From Sweltsa coloradensis (lineage: Eukaryota; Arthropoda; Insecta; Plecoptera; Chloroperlidae): 64,000 nucleotides of DNA. Below, one piece after another: positions 45,201 through 56,641 of this stretch (the stretch's first letter is position 1; the number at the start of each line of letters is the position of its first letter). The stretch is from NCBI GenBank assembly GCA_024449915.1, contig JAMZAV010003075.1:1-64000 (forward strand). Reading direction: 5' to 3'. The notes beneath the pieces were generated by a model, which had not been told where the DNA came from, did no database searches, and was given only the letters and a program-made list of their open reading frames with translations. A program made the position numbers and the translations under genes.

Positions 45201-48200
45201 GCTTAATAATGGGTTGGTTGTTCCATTTCTTTACTTCATTCATTGGTCTGTAAGCGCTACTGTCATCTGAGGTACTGTGGTGACCAACTCTATGACAAAC
45301 AGATGCATACCAAATGAAAACATATTGAATTATCGATATTCGATATATATGTTGCTAGTCAACATAACATGGCTTTTCTAACCTTAATTGGATGAGCGTA
45401 GCGAGCGAAGCGAAGATTCCATTTCACTACACTGGAGAAAAAAATCCGGAATGTTTTTTTTTCTTTTTGTATTTTTGTCTGTCTGTTAACAAGATTCCGG
45501 CTAAACCGATACTCCGATTGCGATGAAATTTTATGGAGGCTTTTGAAATCTCTGAACTTAGAACTGCCACGTTTTTTAGCGCAATCGGAAAAATTATTTC
45601 TCATAAAAATTGCAATTTTAGGCCTACGATTTTTTTCAATTTTTTTACAAATTTCTTCGACGAATAACACCTACATGCTTTGTCCGATTGTAATGGTTTT
45701 TTCACAGAACCTTAATTTTATGAATTGGTATATTCATGTGAAATTTGAGCGTTATCTAAATTTATTTTTTACGAAAATCACAATTTTACGACTTTTTTTT
45801 ATTTTTAAAATTTCTTCGGCTTATAACACCTAGGCCTACATGCTTTATCCTATTGTAATGATTTTTTGATAGAACCTTAATTTCATAAATTTATATATTC
45901 GTGTAAAATTTTAGCGCAATCGAAAAATAATTTCTCGTGGTAATCGCAATTTTACGATTTTTTTTCGATGTTTTAAATTTCTTCGACCTATACCACCTAC
46001 ATGCTTTATCCGATTGTAATGATTTTTTCACACAAACATAATTTTATGAATTAATATATTCGTGTGAAATTTGAGCGAAATCAAAAAAAAAATTCTCATG
46101 AAAATCTCTATTTTGCGCCTTTTTTTGTTTAAAAAAATTACGCTCATCCAACAACGCGGCGGGACTTAAGCGTTTTCCTAGTTAGTAATTACATTTTCAG
46201 GGAACCTCCATTACCTGTAATCAAATTACTAATGCTTCTCATGAAAATCACACTATTACCGGCTGCTTATAACATATGGTTTTGTTTTTTAAGCATTGCA
46301 CTTATAAGCAAATTAAAGCAATGTGCACTAAAACCATTTGTTGGAAATTTCAATTTCTATAACTTCCATAGTCTATAGAGATTCACACAAACTTGGCACA
46401 ACTTTAAAAACAAAAATGGGGCTATGTACGGTTAAAATAGAAAAATTAAACAAAATGTTTTTTGGTTAGGCCCTACAGTAGTTTAATTTAAGGGCATGTC
46501 AATCGTCAGGTTTGGTCGGAACCAGCCACGGGAAGCAGTTGGTTAGGATGGTTCTCATGTCGTGGTCATCATGGTCTTTGTCATTGTTCCTGTTGCCATC
46601 ATCATTGGGGAGGGGTCCCCAACAATGACTGCAAAAGCTTGCCTCTCTAATTTTGTGGAGTAATATACTCCTCTATTTACTAGTTGAAGTTTGAGATGGA
46701 CTTTGCCTCTTTCGACCAGTAGAGCCATGCTCTGGCCCAAATTCTAACCTGGGCCCAGATGGGATTTAACCAAATGAAGAAACAAGATGAGATGCTTAAA
46801 AATGCTCATCCATCAACACAACAGTTTTATAGTGTTTTAAAACTTGTATTTGGATGAGCGTAGCGAGCGAAGCGAAGATTCCATTTCACTACACTGGAGA
46901 AAAAAAATCCGTAATGTTTTTTTTTCTTTCTGTATTATTATGTGTTTGTCAGCACGATTCCGGCTAAACCGATACTCCAATTGCAATGAAATTTTCTGGA
47001 GACTTTCGAAATCGCTGAACTTAGAACTGCCACGTTTTTGAGCGCAATCGAAAAATTATTTCTCATGAAAAAAGCAATTTTACGATTTTTTGTTGATTTT
47101 TTAAAAATTTCTTCGACTTATAACACCTACATTCTTTATCCGATTTTAATGAGTTTTTCACAGAACCACAATTTTATGAATTAAGATATCCGTGTGAAAT
47201 TTGAGCGCAATTAAAAAATTATTTCTCATGAAAATCGAAATTTTACGTTTTTTTTTTTTTAAAACAATTCTTTGACTTATAACACCTACATGCTTTAACC
47301 GATTGTAATAATTTTTTCACAGAACCTTAATTTTATGAATTAATATATTCGTGTGAAATTTGAGCGCAATCGAATAATTATTTTTTATGAAAATCGCAAT
47401 TTTACGATTTTTTTCTTTTTTTAAATTACGATTAATTAAAAAAATTAAAAGTTAAAGTTTATTTTTTATTTAATTTAAATTAATTTAAAAAAATCTTCAA
47501 CTTAGCAATGATTTTTTCACAGAACAACAGAAAATCCGCATAACACATGGCAGCTCAATGCACCAATTACGCTCATCCAACAAGGCGGCGGGACTTAAGC
47601 GTTTTCCTAGTTGTACCGCATGACACAAAAATGGTGCATGAAACTATATATCAATCATGACCAACTCAATGCGCTAGCCATAATTAACGATAGAAAAGAC
47701 AACGATAAACACAAAAGACTTCAATTCAAAAGTTTTAGAAAAGTTTGCCTATAAGAAGAAGTGAATGGAATTTATGTATTGTCACTCATAGGATAGCAGA
47801 GAACACTCTATAAACATAAAGGTAAAGAAATAAACATAAGCCTTCATGCTTGAACTAGAGTAGGCCTATTGTGGTATTTCACTGATAAATACATGTTTAC
47901 GTAATTAAATAGGTACAGTATGTGATTGCTATTTCTTTTTATAAGTCAAGCACGTTTGTTTTGCCTAGATATAGAGCGCTCCATCTTCTCATGTCCACTC
48001 TGGCGGCGAACGCTGGAAACGCGCTAGTGAGGATAGAATCTAAACATGCTATCCTCGCGCGTAAGAAATTAACTAATTGAGATAAGTATTGTGATGTTTT
48101 ATCGCGCACACAACAAACAGCACCTACATGGAATCTAGTCTTCAACATCATATTTTAACAGAAACATAATTCATTCCGTGAAAAAAATGCATTGGAGACA

Positions 48201-51200
48201 CTGAAAACGTAATCAAACGCCGACTGGTTAACCAACTATACCTACTGTTATTTTGTTAGTTACACATTTCGTACGTTGAATATTATCTGTCCACAATCCA
48301 CCTACCCACTTGCCATTAGTGTATATTTGCTGAAGCCACTTATTGGAAGATAAGTGACTGAACACATGCACTGATTCGTTATTTCGTGTAAGGAATCTAC
48401 AAGAATTTACGGAAACAAAACACATTCACACATTTAGTGAGATCTTAATAAAGATTGGTCTTCATATTAATATATTAAATTCATACCTAGTTGATAAGAC
48501 TAATTCATTTTTGGCTTAAAACAATCAGTAGCCCTAGATTATATCACAATAAATGGGCTAAGTCCAGATTTACAAAACCCAACCTTGGCCGGGGATCGAA
48601 CCCATGCCTCCCAAAAGACCACCGAGACCGCGGTAGTGTATTTGTTGCTGAATTATTGGTGCATTTTGATATTATAATATAGTGAATATCAAATTCTTGT
48701 TAAATCACCACTCCCACAGTTATATAGTCCGCGCCCGGCCAGAGGGAGACCATGGGTTCAATTCCTGTTTTTGTTTATAGTATTTATATTGGTTTTTTCG
48801 TAATCACAATAAAACAATCAAATCCCCTCAAGAGTGGGTGAATAAGGTTTAAAATTTAAATATTGCATTTTAATACCTGGGCTACCATGATTCCGAGAAA
48901 ATTAAGCACAAGACCATGTTGACTTGTTATTACCAATGTTCTTTTATATTGGTGTTTTGTCCAGTAATTTTTTATTTTGCATTCTAATAATTTAGGAACG
49001 CATAATGTTTATTGTTTACTGCTTTATTGTCTTCACTCTTCACAAAGCTTGAGTGGCTTTATTGTTGTTGCTTGAATTGAAACGCTGTGTGCTACTCTAA
49101 TATTGCATTACATTCCATATTAAGCCTATTATAGATTATAGAACATAACAAAATATTTTGCTTTGATATTAATAAATTTAGTCATTATATTGATATTATT
49201 TCAAAGTATGTTGGACTCTGTAACGTTGTACTCTGGAATAATACTACGGCCACAAAAATAAGCGGTTTATATCAATGTCTACGTTCACAGGCGCCCGACA
49301 GACTATATCCGTAGGTATTTTTATTATAAATGCTGATATAAATCTATATAAATACTAGAAATACTTTTAAATAAATAAATACTAGATTTTGAATTCATAA
49401 TGAGCCACATGATACCTATTCTATTCCCCCAAAACCTTATATATTTACACTGTGCTTGTGTAGGATCATTTGGGTGTTTACAAAGGTATCCTCACTCGGC
49501 GGCCATGACGGTGCTACGCCCCCGCGACACTAGCGCATTCTCTAGGTGATTTGAGTCCTCTATACATGTATGTAAGCCTACCAAGAAAATTCAAAATTTC
49601 TAAAAAAAAAAAAAAAAATAAAATAAATAAAAGTACCTTCTCTTCTGTCAATATTGAATAGGCCCTACAGCTTAAAGGAACTAAACTAAATAAAATTGAA
49701 TTGAAAAACAATTCACATACAAAGACATTAGGCCTATATTTATTAAGAAAGTTATTTTGATTTTGTTTTGGTGTTTTTTTTCTGTCTGTTTGTTTGTTCG
49801 CTCTCTACCGGGCAAACGGCATATGCGATCTTGATGAAAATTTGACCGGACCTTCGTTTTCTCTGAACTTAGAGGTGTATTGTTTTTAAGTACAATCGAA
49901 GAAATATTTCTCATGAATACCGTACTTTTACGATTTTTTTTTTTGATTTTTAGTGCGATATTTTTGTCACATTTGGGCCGATTCTGACCAAACGGGTGGG
50001 GCTACAACGTTCATATTTCACATGGACATTAAGATTATGGTGATGTAGTACCTTTTGAAAGAAAAAGTTGAAAAAGTTAGTCAGAATCCACAGAAATAAA
50101 GGTTTTAATATGAGTTTTTTGAAGTTTATAATACCAATTAACAAGTAACAATAGAAACTTGACAACAATCACCTACAATGCATTCAAAAAGCACTTGCAA
50201 AGGAAAAGTGCGAACAAACGCACAAAACGCAAACAAAAAAACTTACAAAAAAACGCTCATCCATCAACGCGGCGGGACTTTAGCGTTTTCCTAGTATAAA
50301 TAACATGGGTAGGTATGCGTCCAATTGCATCCGAAGAAAAAAACACACACATATTAAAGTACAGCTCCACCTCCAGGACCTCCACAGGCCGCCACCACTG
50401 CATAAACTTTTACAGTATCAAAAATAGATTTTCCTATCACCGGGCATCCCTAATTAACACATACATATTTATAAACAATGTCAGCTCACAGGACTGGTCT
50501 ATAACATTTGAAGTCAAATCGTGGACTTAAATGAAGAATGTTCCACTGAACGACAGGCTAGCATACCTGTAGGTCATGGCTTCAATTAAGACTGGTTTAT
50601 TTTCTTTCAGTGCATATTCTCTTGCTGCCTTTGTTGCATTATACATAGCCCATATATCATTGCCATCCACTCGAATTGTTGACATCCCATAGCCAGATGC
50701 CCGGCCTGCTATTCCGTCTCCACGATATTGTTCAGAAGTGGGCGTGGAGATGGCAAATCCATTATTACGACTGGAAATTAAAGAAATGTCATAAACTAGC
50801 CTCCAAAATGCACTACCTATATTTTAAAATAGGGGTAGTTGCAAAGCTAATATTATAGGCAGAACAAAAATCTATGAACATATTTTTATATTTGCACTTT
50901 CTTTGTCTCCAACACATAAGTTATATATAACACACAGGGCCTAATATAAAAGGTATTTTGGAGTACAGTACCGGTATATGGAAATCAATTACATCTACGA
51001 GAGTGTTTCCCAATCAATGAAATTGATTAATTTAGGCTAAGTATGTTGGATGCTAATAAAAACAAACAGACAAGAGGACACTGGACATATAAGCGTTATG
51101 AAATGTTCAATTTAGTACATCCAAGAAACAAATTAATAAATGTCCCAACCATATTCTCTTAACTTTAAATTTCAGGATACCCCCTACCAGTAATAAAGTC

Positions 51201-51264
51201 AACCCACTCCTACAAAAGACATTCAAATAGGCCATATGCAACTCTCACCACTGCAACCACTCAC

Positions 51265-51299
<35 letters not shown>

Positions 51300-52661
51300 A
51301 TAGGCCTAATAAATTTGTATTTAGAGTCGACCCACTCAGTTATATAACTGATTTTTAGTGGGGGACAGTAAACCAAAGCGACCAAGCCAACCCGCAGGCC
51401 CTGACGCAATCGACGATTGAGTGATGATAACCAACCAAAGATCGATATTTTTTAATAGGAAATAGGCCTACTATAGCAATCAGTGGTAAGGACAGTGCAA
51501 ACACCCGCGGATCAACGCCAGAATCAACAAGGCCAATTCAGAACAATTTTAAATTTATAATGTACCTCGTTGCTAGGACGGCTCCAAAGTCACCGTTTAC
51601 AAAATATTCCTAAGACAAGAACTGATGGACTAAGTCCAAATCAGAAGTTAAAAAACTTCTGACTTTGACAGGAATCGAACCCTGGACCTTCTGCATTGGA
51701 AGCAGATAAGCTAACCACAAGATCAACGAGCATTAATTAAGTAAACACTTACCAAATGAATAGTACTGGACAGTCAAGTGTGGCAGCAAAATTAAATGCA
51801 CCATGTGTATCCCCTTCACTTGCAGCGCCATCACCGAAGAACGTCACTACACATCGCCCATTATTAGCGCGCTTGAATGCGTACGCGGCACCCACAGCTG
51901 AGGTAGACAAATTAAAATAGTCAGCTTTTGCATCCAATACTTTTTAATCTGGTTAAACGTGCTAGGTAGTTCTTAAGAGGGAATAGGAGGACACATTTGG
52001 CAGTTGGCACATAGCTATTTGCTCCGCCAAGAAGAATTCAAAACCAAAGTACGTATATGCAATTTTGTAAATTTGTCAATAATGAATAAAGCATTCACAG
52101 ACAGTCCTACAGTCATAGATTTCCAAAATTTTATCAAAATCAGCCAAAAAAATAATTATCCTTTTAACAAAACCGTAAATCGTAAAAATCAATTTTATTT
52201 TTGTTTCATCATTATCTGTTGCCACGTCCAACTCTGCGTCGGGTCAGCATTGAAGATAGGCGTCTCCATCTTCTTCTGTCCTGCCACCACTCCTCTCCTT
52301 CCACTACATTCCAGTCTCCTCCTTGCTGTTCCACATCTTTTCTCACACCATTCTGCCATTGTTGTCGTGGTCTGCCCCTTGGATCTCCTACCCCCTGGAA
52401 TCATCCTTCTCGGTAATCTCGCTCTTTCCATCCTTTTGACATGTCCGAACCACTTTAATCTTCTCTCTACAATTCACTCCATTAAATTTCTCATGTCTAC
52501 TTGATATCAGATATTCTCATTCCATATTTGGTCCTATCTAGACTTACCCACAATGCTTCTCAAAAACTTCATATCTAATAATTTTAAAAGCGATTTTAGA
52601 TAAGTGACAACTGAGCCGAGCGAACAGTAATTTGCCTAAAATGCAATAATAGAAAATCACC

Positions 52662-52747
<86 letters not shown>

Positions 52748-52919
52748 GCAGTTTCCTAAAGGTTTGTTCTGTGGTCCCGGTAGCTTAATTGGTAGAGCTA
52801 TGGCACGTTAAGCCGGAGGTTCTGGGTTCGAACCCCAGTCGGGGCAAACTTTTTCGACAACTGCTATGAATCAATAACTATGTCCTTAAAGCGGGCTTAT
52901 GCTTAAAAACCATATATTC

Positions 52920-52974
<55 letters not shown>

Positions 52975-55900
52975 TTGACATTGTTAAATCAGTTAGATGG
53001 ATTCACAAAGGAGATTTGTTTGCTGAAACCGAAGGATTTATGTTCGCCATCCAAGATCAGGTTATAAATACTAACAACTATAAAAAATTCATCATCAAAT
53101 CCAATGACAATGATATGTGTAGAAAATGCAAAAAGTTTACCGAGACAATAGACCATGTTATAGCTGGGTGTCCTTCAATTGCCAACACGTGGTATCTCAG
53201 TAGGCATAATCAGGTAGCAAAGATAGTTTATCAACATCTAGGAATGAACGCACATCTACTAGTCAATCCACCTCCTTATTACAAGTATTCTCCTGCACCT
53301 GTGATCGAAAATGCAGACTTTATAATGTATTGGGATAAACAGGTTATAACAGACAAAACCATAGACCACAACAAACCGGACATCATTTTATGCGATAAAT
53401 CTAACAGAATTACATATCTAATCGACATTGCGATCCCCATGAGTAAAAATATTGAGAACACCGAGAACACTAAGGTGGAAAAATATCAAAATTTAAGTCA
53501 AGAAATAACAAGAATTTGGAAAATGAAAACTGTTACTGTCGTGCCTATCGTGATCTCAGCCACTGGAGTCATACCATCTTCCCTCTCTGCCAGCCTACAA
53601 TGCCTGGGTCTGTCTGCAAATCTCTACATCAGCATGCAGAAAGCAGTCATCCTTCAAACCTGTCACATAGTCAGAAGATTTTTGCAGTAATCAATCTCTC
53701 TCTCTCTCTCTCTCTCTCTCTAAATTATGATCTGCAAATCATCATGACATTTTTTAAAGCTAATAAATTGAAATGTCACCCAGATAAAACAAATTGCATA
53801 CTGATAACTAGCTCAGCTGTAATGAGAGACCAACTACTGAAAAATAATGATCAAAATAAAAGTAAACATTGAAGGAAAAAATTTTGTTTTTCAAGACCTT
53901 TTAAGTACTTAGGAGTCATGGTAGACTATTTACTTAATTTCAAAGAACATATCAGTTACATCTCCAAGAAACTTGCTACAAAAATTGGGTTTATGCGAAG
54001 AAATTGTTGGAAATTGTCAAAGTGGGTGCGTCGACTAGTTTATAACACCATTGTAGCTCCACATTTCCACTATTGTCCTACCATTCTTATGGACATAAAT
54101 AAAAGTGACCTTGATATTCTCCAAAAACTTCAAAACAAAGGCATGAGGGCAACTCTTCAATGTCACAGACTAACACACAGAATGGACATGCTCGAGCAAC
54201 TTCAGTGGCTTAGCGTTGAACAATTAATCAACTACAAAGTTTTATGTTTCATTCATGAAGTGATGTGCAACCAAGAGTACTCATACTTCTCAGAATTCTA
54301 CAAACACAATAATGATTTGCATGATCATCATACTAGATCTGCTCAAGATTTTTACATGCCTAATCAAAATAAGTGTTGTGGGCAAAAATCCCTGTTTGTA
54401 AATGGATTAAAAAAATTCAATGAGTTACCTAAGAATCTAAAAATGTTGGTGGGTAAAAAAACAAACTTCAAAAGTGCTATACAACAATGGGTGCAAATTA
54501 AGTTTCCACTTGTCTAAAGAAGAAATATCAAGTTATGTACAACCAGAAAAAAATAGCAGAGTCTAGCTGCTAAAAAGAAGATTATACTACTACTACTAAA
54601 GATTTTGCCATACAATTGCTTGTTTTATGGATAGAAACTTTTATTGATTTTGTTATCTCACTCATCTTTATTGTTATTTTGTTAATTTGATTAATTTGTC
54701 TACAATAATGTGTACTATACTTATGTTTTCACGCTGTTATAATGTAAACTTTTGTTGAGCTTGGGCCTCACCCCGCCTTGTATATACCAGGACGAAAATG
54801 TAGGCCTACCTGAGATTGTTTGAACAATAAAGAACCACTATAATAATAATAATAATAATGATAATAATAATAATAATAATAATAATAATTTCAAAATTTA
54901 AGGCTTTTGCGGCCCAGTAAATAATTAAATTAACACAATTAATTGGTCGGGACATTTCGCCGCGTCGAATCTGCTTTTATTGCTTTTGACGTTTCAGCCC
55001 AACAGTGTGGGCTATCCTCAGAAAACAAGAAATAAAATTACAAAACTTACAAAAATATAAGCCAAGATATATAAAGTGAATGATAAATGAATGATGATAT
55101 AAAATGAATGAACTTGTGTGTGAAAATATGTTCATGTTCAGCTGACATGGAAAGGTGTGAAAATATGAGAGATATGAATGAACCAAGTGATAATGAAACA
55201 GATGGCGAAGAGGACGATGAAGAACTGTCACTGCGAGAATAATAATTATAATCTTAAGTTTGTTACCAGTAGTTCAATTTTATGTGTAAAATATATTAAT
55301 ATCTATTGAACTTATATTTTGTTGGATGTCATTTTACTATATAATAATGCCATGTCATAAATTTGTACTCTACAGTAAAATAATAACTAAGATATTGGCA
55401 ATGGCAACATAAAATTAATGTATTATTTGAAGAAATCGGTAGGACACTGGTCGACAAGTCAAATCAAGGTCTATATTGGTATTTTTAGTGATAACCATGA
55501 CCATGAAACAATACTTTTATCCATATTGTGACGTTAAGTACCTTTAATCTGATATCCCACATGACTATGTGAGGAATTTTAAGAAATAATTAATTCCGCC
55601 ATTTTGAATCCAATTCAATTTACTGATTTATTGAAATAGGCCTATGTTAGTTGAATATAGTGTTAGAAAGCTAAAAATAATTAAAACAATTTAGAATTGC
55701 AATAAAAAATGAGAAAAATATTTGTTTATATTTACAAAATTTTGACATTTTAACCCCCACCATCCCAGTCGCAGGTCCGAGATCCCCACCATCACTTTTC
55801 TGAATCAGTACTTCACAAGGTAAAAAATGATACCACTCTCAATACTCTATCACAAAATTGCACACGGGACCCACAAATATCATGATAAGAGAACATACTA

Positions 55901-56641
55901 TATCCTCCCACTGTTGCACGTATCGGACCGAATATTTTAGTAGCGTACGGTACCTTTCATGTTTATATATAACTCACCGAAAATTCGAAAACGTATTTTA
56001 AAAAAGGAAAAGAAAAGAAGACTGGCCTAGCAATAGGGCAATGTAGAAGAAGAAATACTTAAAATGTGCACTTTGCCACATCACTACCTACCCTGTGGAA
56101 TTTGAGTGCTAAGAGGTGAAGAAATGGTAACAAAATGTAGCTTTGAAGAACCATAATGAACAGGCATCTGTCGACCTTTCCCTTCTTCTTTGCAGTTTCC
56201 GTAGCATTGGTCCATGAACTGGTCTAGAGTGAAACCTCTCCACATTAGCACCCCTGCTTCGCGATACTGTCCGTAGATTAGGTCGTTGTCAGCCAGAGCG
56301 GCTGCCGAGCCAACAGCCGTAGCTTCCTCTCCGTAACTCGTCATGTAGAATGATATCCGACCCTGTCGTTGAGACTCGTACAATATTCCATCCATGGTGT
56401 TTAACATTGACATTGATCGGTACATCTTTTCAACAACTTCTTGAGATAATTGCGGATCATCTGATGGATGAATTACTGCACCATTGTGATCCATTACTCT
56501 GTAAACCGGGATTGAAACCTGAGAGTCTGCATGAATCAGCTTCAACGTTTCAGTCCATTGAGCACGTGCACCAGGAAACCCTGGCTTATCTTCGGATTGG
56601 TTGGCGGTTGGGGTTGACACTGCAGTAGATGTCCTTATATG
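42125..56641 (-). CDS. BCKDHA: BCKDHA, branched-chain 2-oxoacid dehydrogenase E1 alpha, exons 2 to last
   Basis: E1-alpha pairs with E1-beta as the thiamine-diphosphate decarboxylase of the mitochondrial branched-chain 2-oxoacid complex (Val, Leu, Ile catabolism). Six segments join in phase: 56092-56641, 51753-51897, 50567-50770, 45124-45289, 43013-43107 and 42125-42215, giving 416 codons and a TAA stop; mature animal E1-alpha is about 400 residues. The ThDP motif is visible (GDG at residues 205-207, NNG at 234-236). The kinase-regulated phosphorylation loop [13 protein letters not shown] at 302-314 is intact, so BCKDK control is expected. The first segment opens in phase 0 after a splice acceptor, so an upstream exon with ATG and mitochondrial presequence is missing; I did not find it up to 64000. 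No disabling change is seen. Confidence 0.95.
43013..43107 (-). CDS. BCKDHA: BCKDHA exon 6
   Basis: Residues 356-386, reading [20 protein letters not shown] then [11 protein letters not shown], matching the family LFSDVYxEMP block. Acceptor GGTGTTTAG, donor GTAAGT, ends phase 2. Confidence 0.93.
43657..43821. mobile_element. Palindromic MITE, 165 bp
   Basis: Inverted ends GGGGGCGCTGAATAAGAATG and (reverse) GGGGGTCGCCTGAATAACGC. The inner words AACGCCGAATGGATCG and CGATCGATTCGGCGTT also pair. ATTCAG directly flanks both ends. It can fold into a long hairpin. It lies in a BCKDHA intron. Confidence 0.7.
43860..45030 (-). mobile_element. RTE-like LINE fragment
   Basis: A 226-codon frame (43975-44655) starts with the RT catalytic box [15 protein letters not shown], then [37 protein letters not shown], and [20 protein letters not shown] shifted frame adds [13 protein letters not shown]. 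Upstream finger/palm sequence (44655-45030) is broken by stops. It resembles the LINEs at 21318 and 30661 but is a different subfamily. Confidence 0.8.
45124..45289 (-). CDS. BCKDHA: BCKDHA exon 5 (phosphorylation loop)
   Basis: Residues 300-355, beginning [19 protein letters not shown] after the split Arg codon and ending with [18 protein letters not shown]. The serine in HHS is the conserved BCKDK site. Acceptor TTGTCATAG, donor GTAATT. Confidence 0.94.
45388..46182 (+). mobile_element. Complete Helitron-like copy with two TAGGCCTA gains
   Basis: From TTGGATGAGCGTAGCGAGCG to TTTCCTAGT with the AACGC/GCGTT hairpin. Four ~180-bp units. Relative to all other units it has extra GGCCTA at 45621-45626 and within 45831-45838. 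It lies 99 bp upstream of BCKDHA exon 5, in the intron. Confidence 0.8.
46690..46765. repeat. Small dispersed repeat
   Basis: AGAGCCATGCTCTGGCCCAA and CTGGGCCCAGATGGG resemble 7360-7410. The origin is unknown. Confidence 0.35.
46850..47611 (+). mobile_element. Complete Helitron-like copy, subfamily 1
   Basis: TTGGATGAGCGTAGCGAGCG to TTTCCTAGT, close to the copy at 34581 including the 3' stretch AGCTCAATGCACCAATTACG. TTGTA occurs just outside both ends. Confidence 0.8.
47612..49764. other. BCKDHA intron, mostly unrecognised
   Basis: tRNA-like fragments near 48590-48650 (minus; GGGTTCGATCCCCGGCC) and 48725-48770 (plus; GGGTTCAATTCC). No gene found. Confidence 0.4.
49765..50295 (+). mobile_element. 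Helitron-like copy, subfamily 2, 5' truncated
   Basis: Starts inside the TTTGTTTGTTCGCTCTCTAC block and runs to ACGCTCATCCATCAACGCGG and TTTTCCTAGT. The interior matches 40921-41485. Confidence 0.7.
50567..50770 (-). CDS. BCKDHA: BCKDHA exon 4
   Basis: Residues 232-299, beginning [20 protein letters not shown] and ending VLIEAMTY. It completes the GDG..NN motif. The reading frame is open only inside the exon; found by reading the reverse strand. Acceptor TTTCCAG, donor GTATGC. Confidence 0.94.
51266..51734 (-). mobile_element. Complete tRNA-derived SINE
   Basis: The head at 51734-51665 has GTGGTTAGCTTATCTGCTTC and the B-box CAGGGTTCGATTCCTGTC. The body is collinear with 40152-40562, and the 3' end TGAGTGGGTCGACTCTAAAT is followed by an AAAT run (51266-51303). 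Two TAGGCCTA words lie within it (51301-51308, 51463-51470). It ends 19 bp from BCKDHA exon 3. Confidence 0.82.
51753..51897 (-). CDS. BCKDHA: BCKDHA exon 3 (ThDP GDG motif)
   Basis: Residues 184-231, with [16 protein letters not shown], then [20 protein letters not shown] and CPVLFI. Acceptor ACCTCAG, donor GTAAGT. GDG begins the thiamine-diphosphate/magnesium binding motif. Confidence 0.95.
52201..52600 (-). pseudogene. Remnant of RTE-like LINE 3' end
   Basis: The minus strand reads [20 protein letters not shown] and then KGQ..., the C-terminal RxxxR/GRP(R)-type block of RTE-like LINEs, without the RT domain. Confidence 0.6.
52664..52746. repeat. (AAT)n microsatellite
   Basis: About 27 uninterrupted AAT units, just left of a SINE. 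Confidence 0.9.
52748..52920 (+). mobile_element. tRNA-derived SINE, second type
   Basis: A tRNA-like block at 52774-52845 has a 7-bp acceptor pairing with two G-U pairs, the A-box TAGCTTAATTGGTAGAGC, a perfect 5-bp T-stem CTGGG/CCCAG and the B-box GGTTCGAACCCC. The anticodon loop lacks the T before the anticodon, and there is a mismatch in the stem. A 75-bp non-tRNA tail ending in (AAT)n follows, so it is a SINE and not a working tRNA gene. Confidence 0.75.
52921..52974. repeat. (AAT)n microsatellite
   Basis: About 18 AAT units between the SINE tail and the next LINE fragment. It reads as polyasparagine only by accident of frame. Confidence 0.9.
52975..53698 (+). mobile_element. LINE 3' fragment with zinc finger and probable restriction-like nuclease
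   Basis: An open frame to 53690: [20 protein letters not shown], a CCHC finger in [38 protein letters not shown], then [20 protein letters not shown], which has the PD..D spacing of restriction-like endonucleases of R2/R4/NeSL-type LINEs; it ends [19 protein letters not shown]. The RT itself is missing. Its left flank is pure (AAT)n. Some R4-clade elements prefer TAA-type targets, which would fit. Confidence 0.65.
53699..54890 (+). mobile_element. CR1/L2-like LINE 3' end with (AAT)n tail
   Basis: Two frames with a shift near 53870: [13 protein letters not shown] then [50 protein letters not shown], and [16 protein letters not shown] to the stop at 54517. This is the RT thumb and C-terminus. 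A 320-bp 3' UTR, AATAAAG and an AAT run (54840-54890) follow. A CT run (53697-53721) marks the left edge. Confidence 0.75.
54891..56091. other. BCKDHA intron, no gene seen
   Basis: Includes a recurring-type word on the minus strand (CTGAGGATAGCCCACACTGT) near 54995-55020, possibly a dispersed element. A 45-codon acidic frame at 55108-55242 was not accepted as a gene. Confidence 0.35.
56092..56641 (-). CDS. BCKDHA: BCKDHA exon 2
   Basis: Residues 1-183 of the visible chain. Starts [20 protein letters not shown] after a polypyrimidine acceptor (TCTCTTTTACAG), so it is not the true N-terminus. Contains [57 protein letters not shown], and [20 protein letters not shown]. Donor GTAGGT at 56091. 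Confidence 0.95.

Noticed and set aside
52774..52845. A functional tRNA gene
   Set aside because: The cloverleaf is nearly complete, but position 33 is not T, the anticodon stem has a mismatch, and a SINE tail with (AAT)n follows.
53516..53872. A 118-codon plus-strand protein
   Set aside because: The frame bridges the end of one LINE fragment, a CT run and the start of another; only its second half is meaningful LINE sequence.
55108..55242. A short acidic protein (MNLCVKIC... ending SLRE)
   Set aside because: 45 codons only, inside a BCKDHA intron, next to repeat-like words, no splice partners seen.
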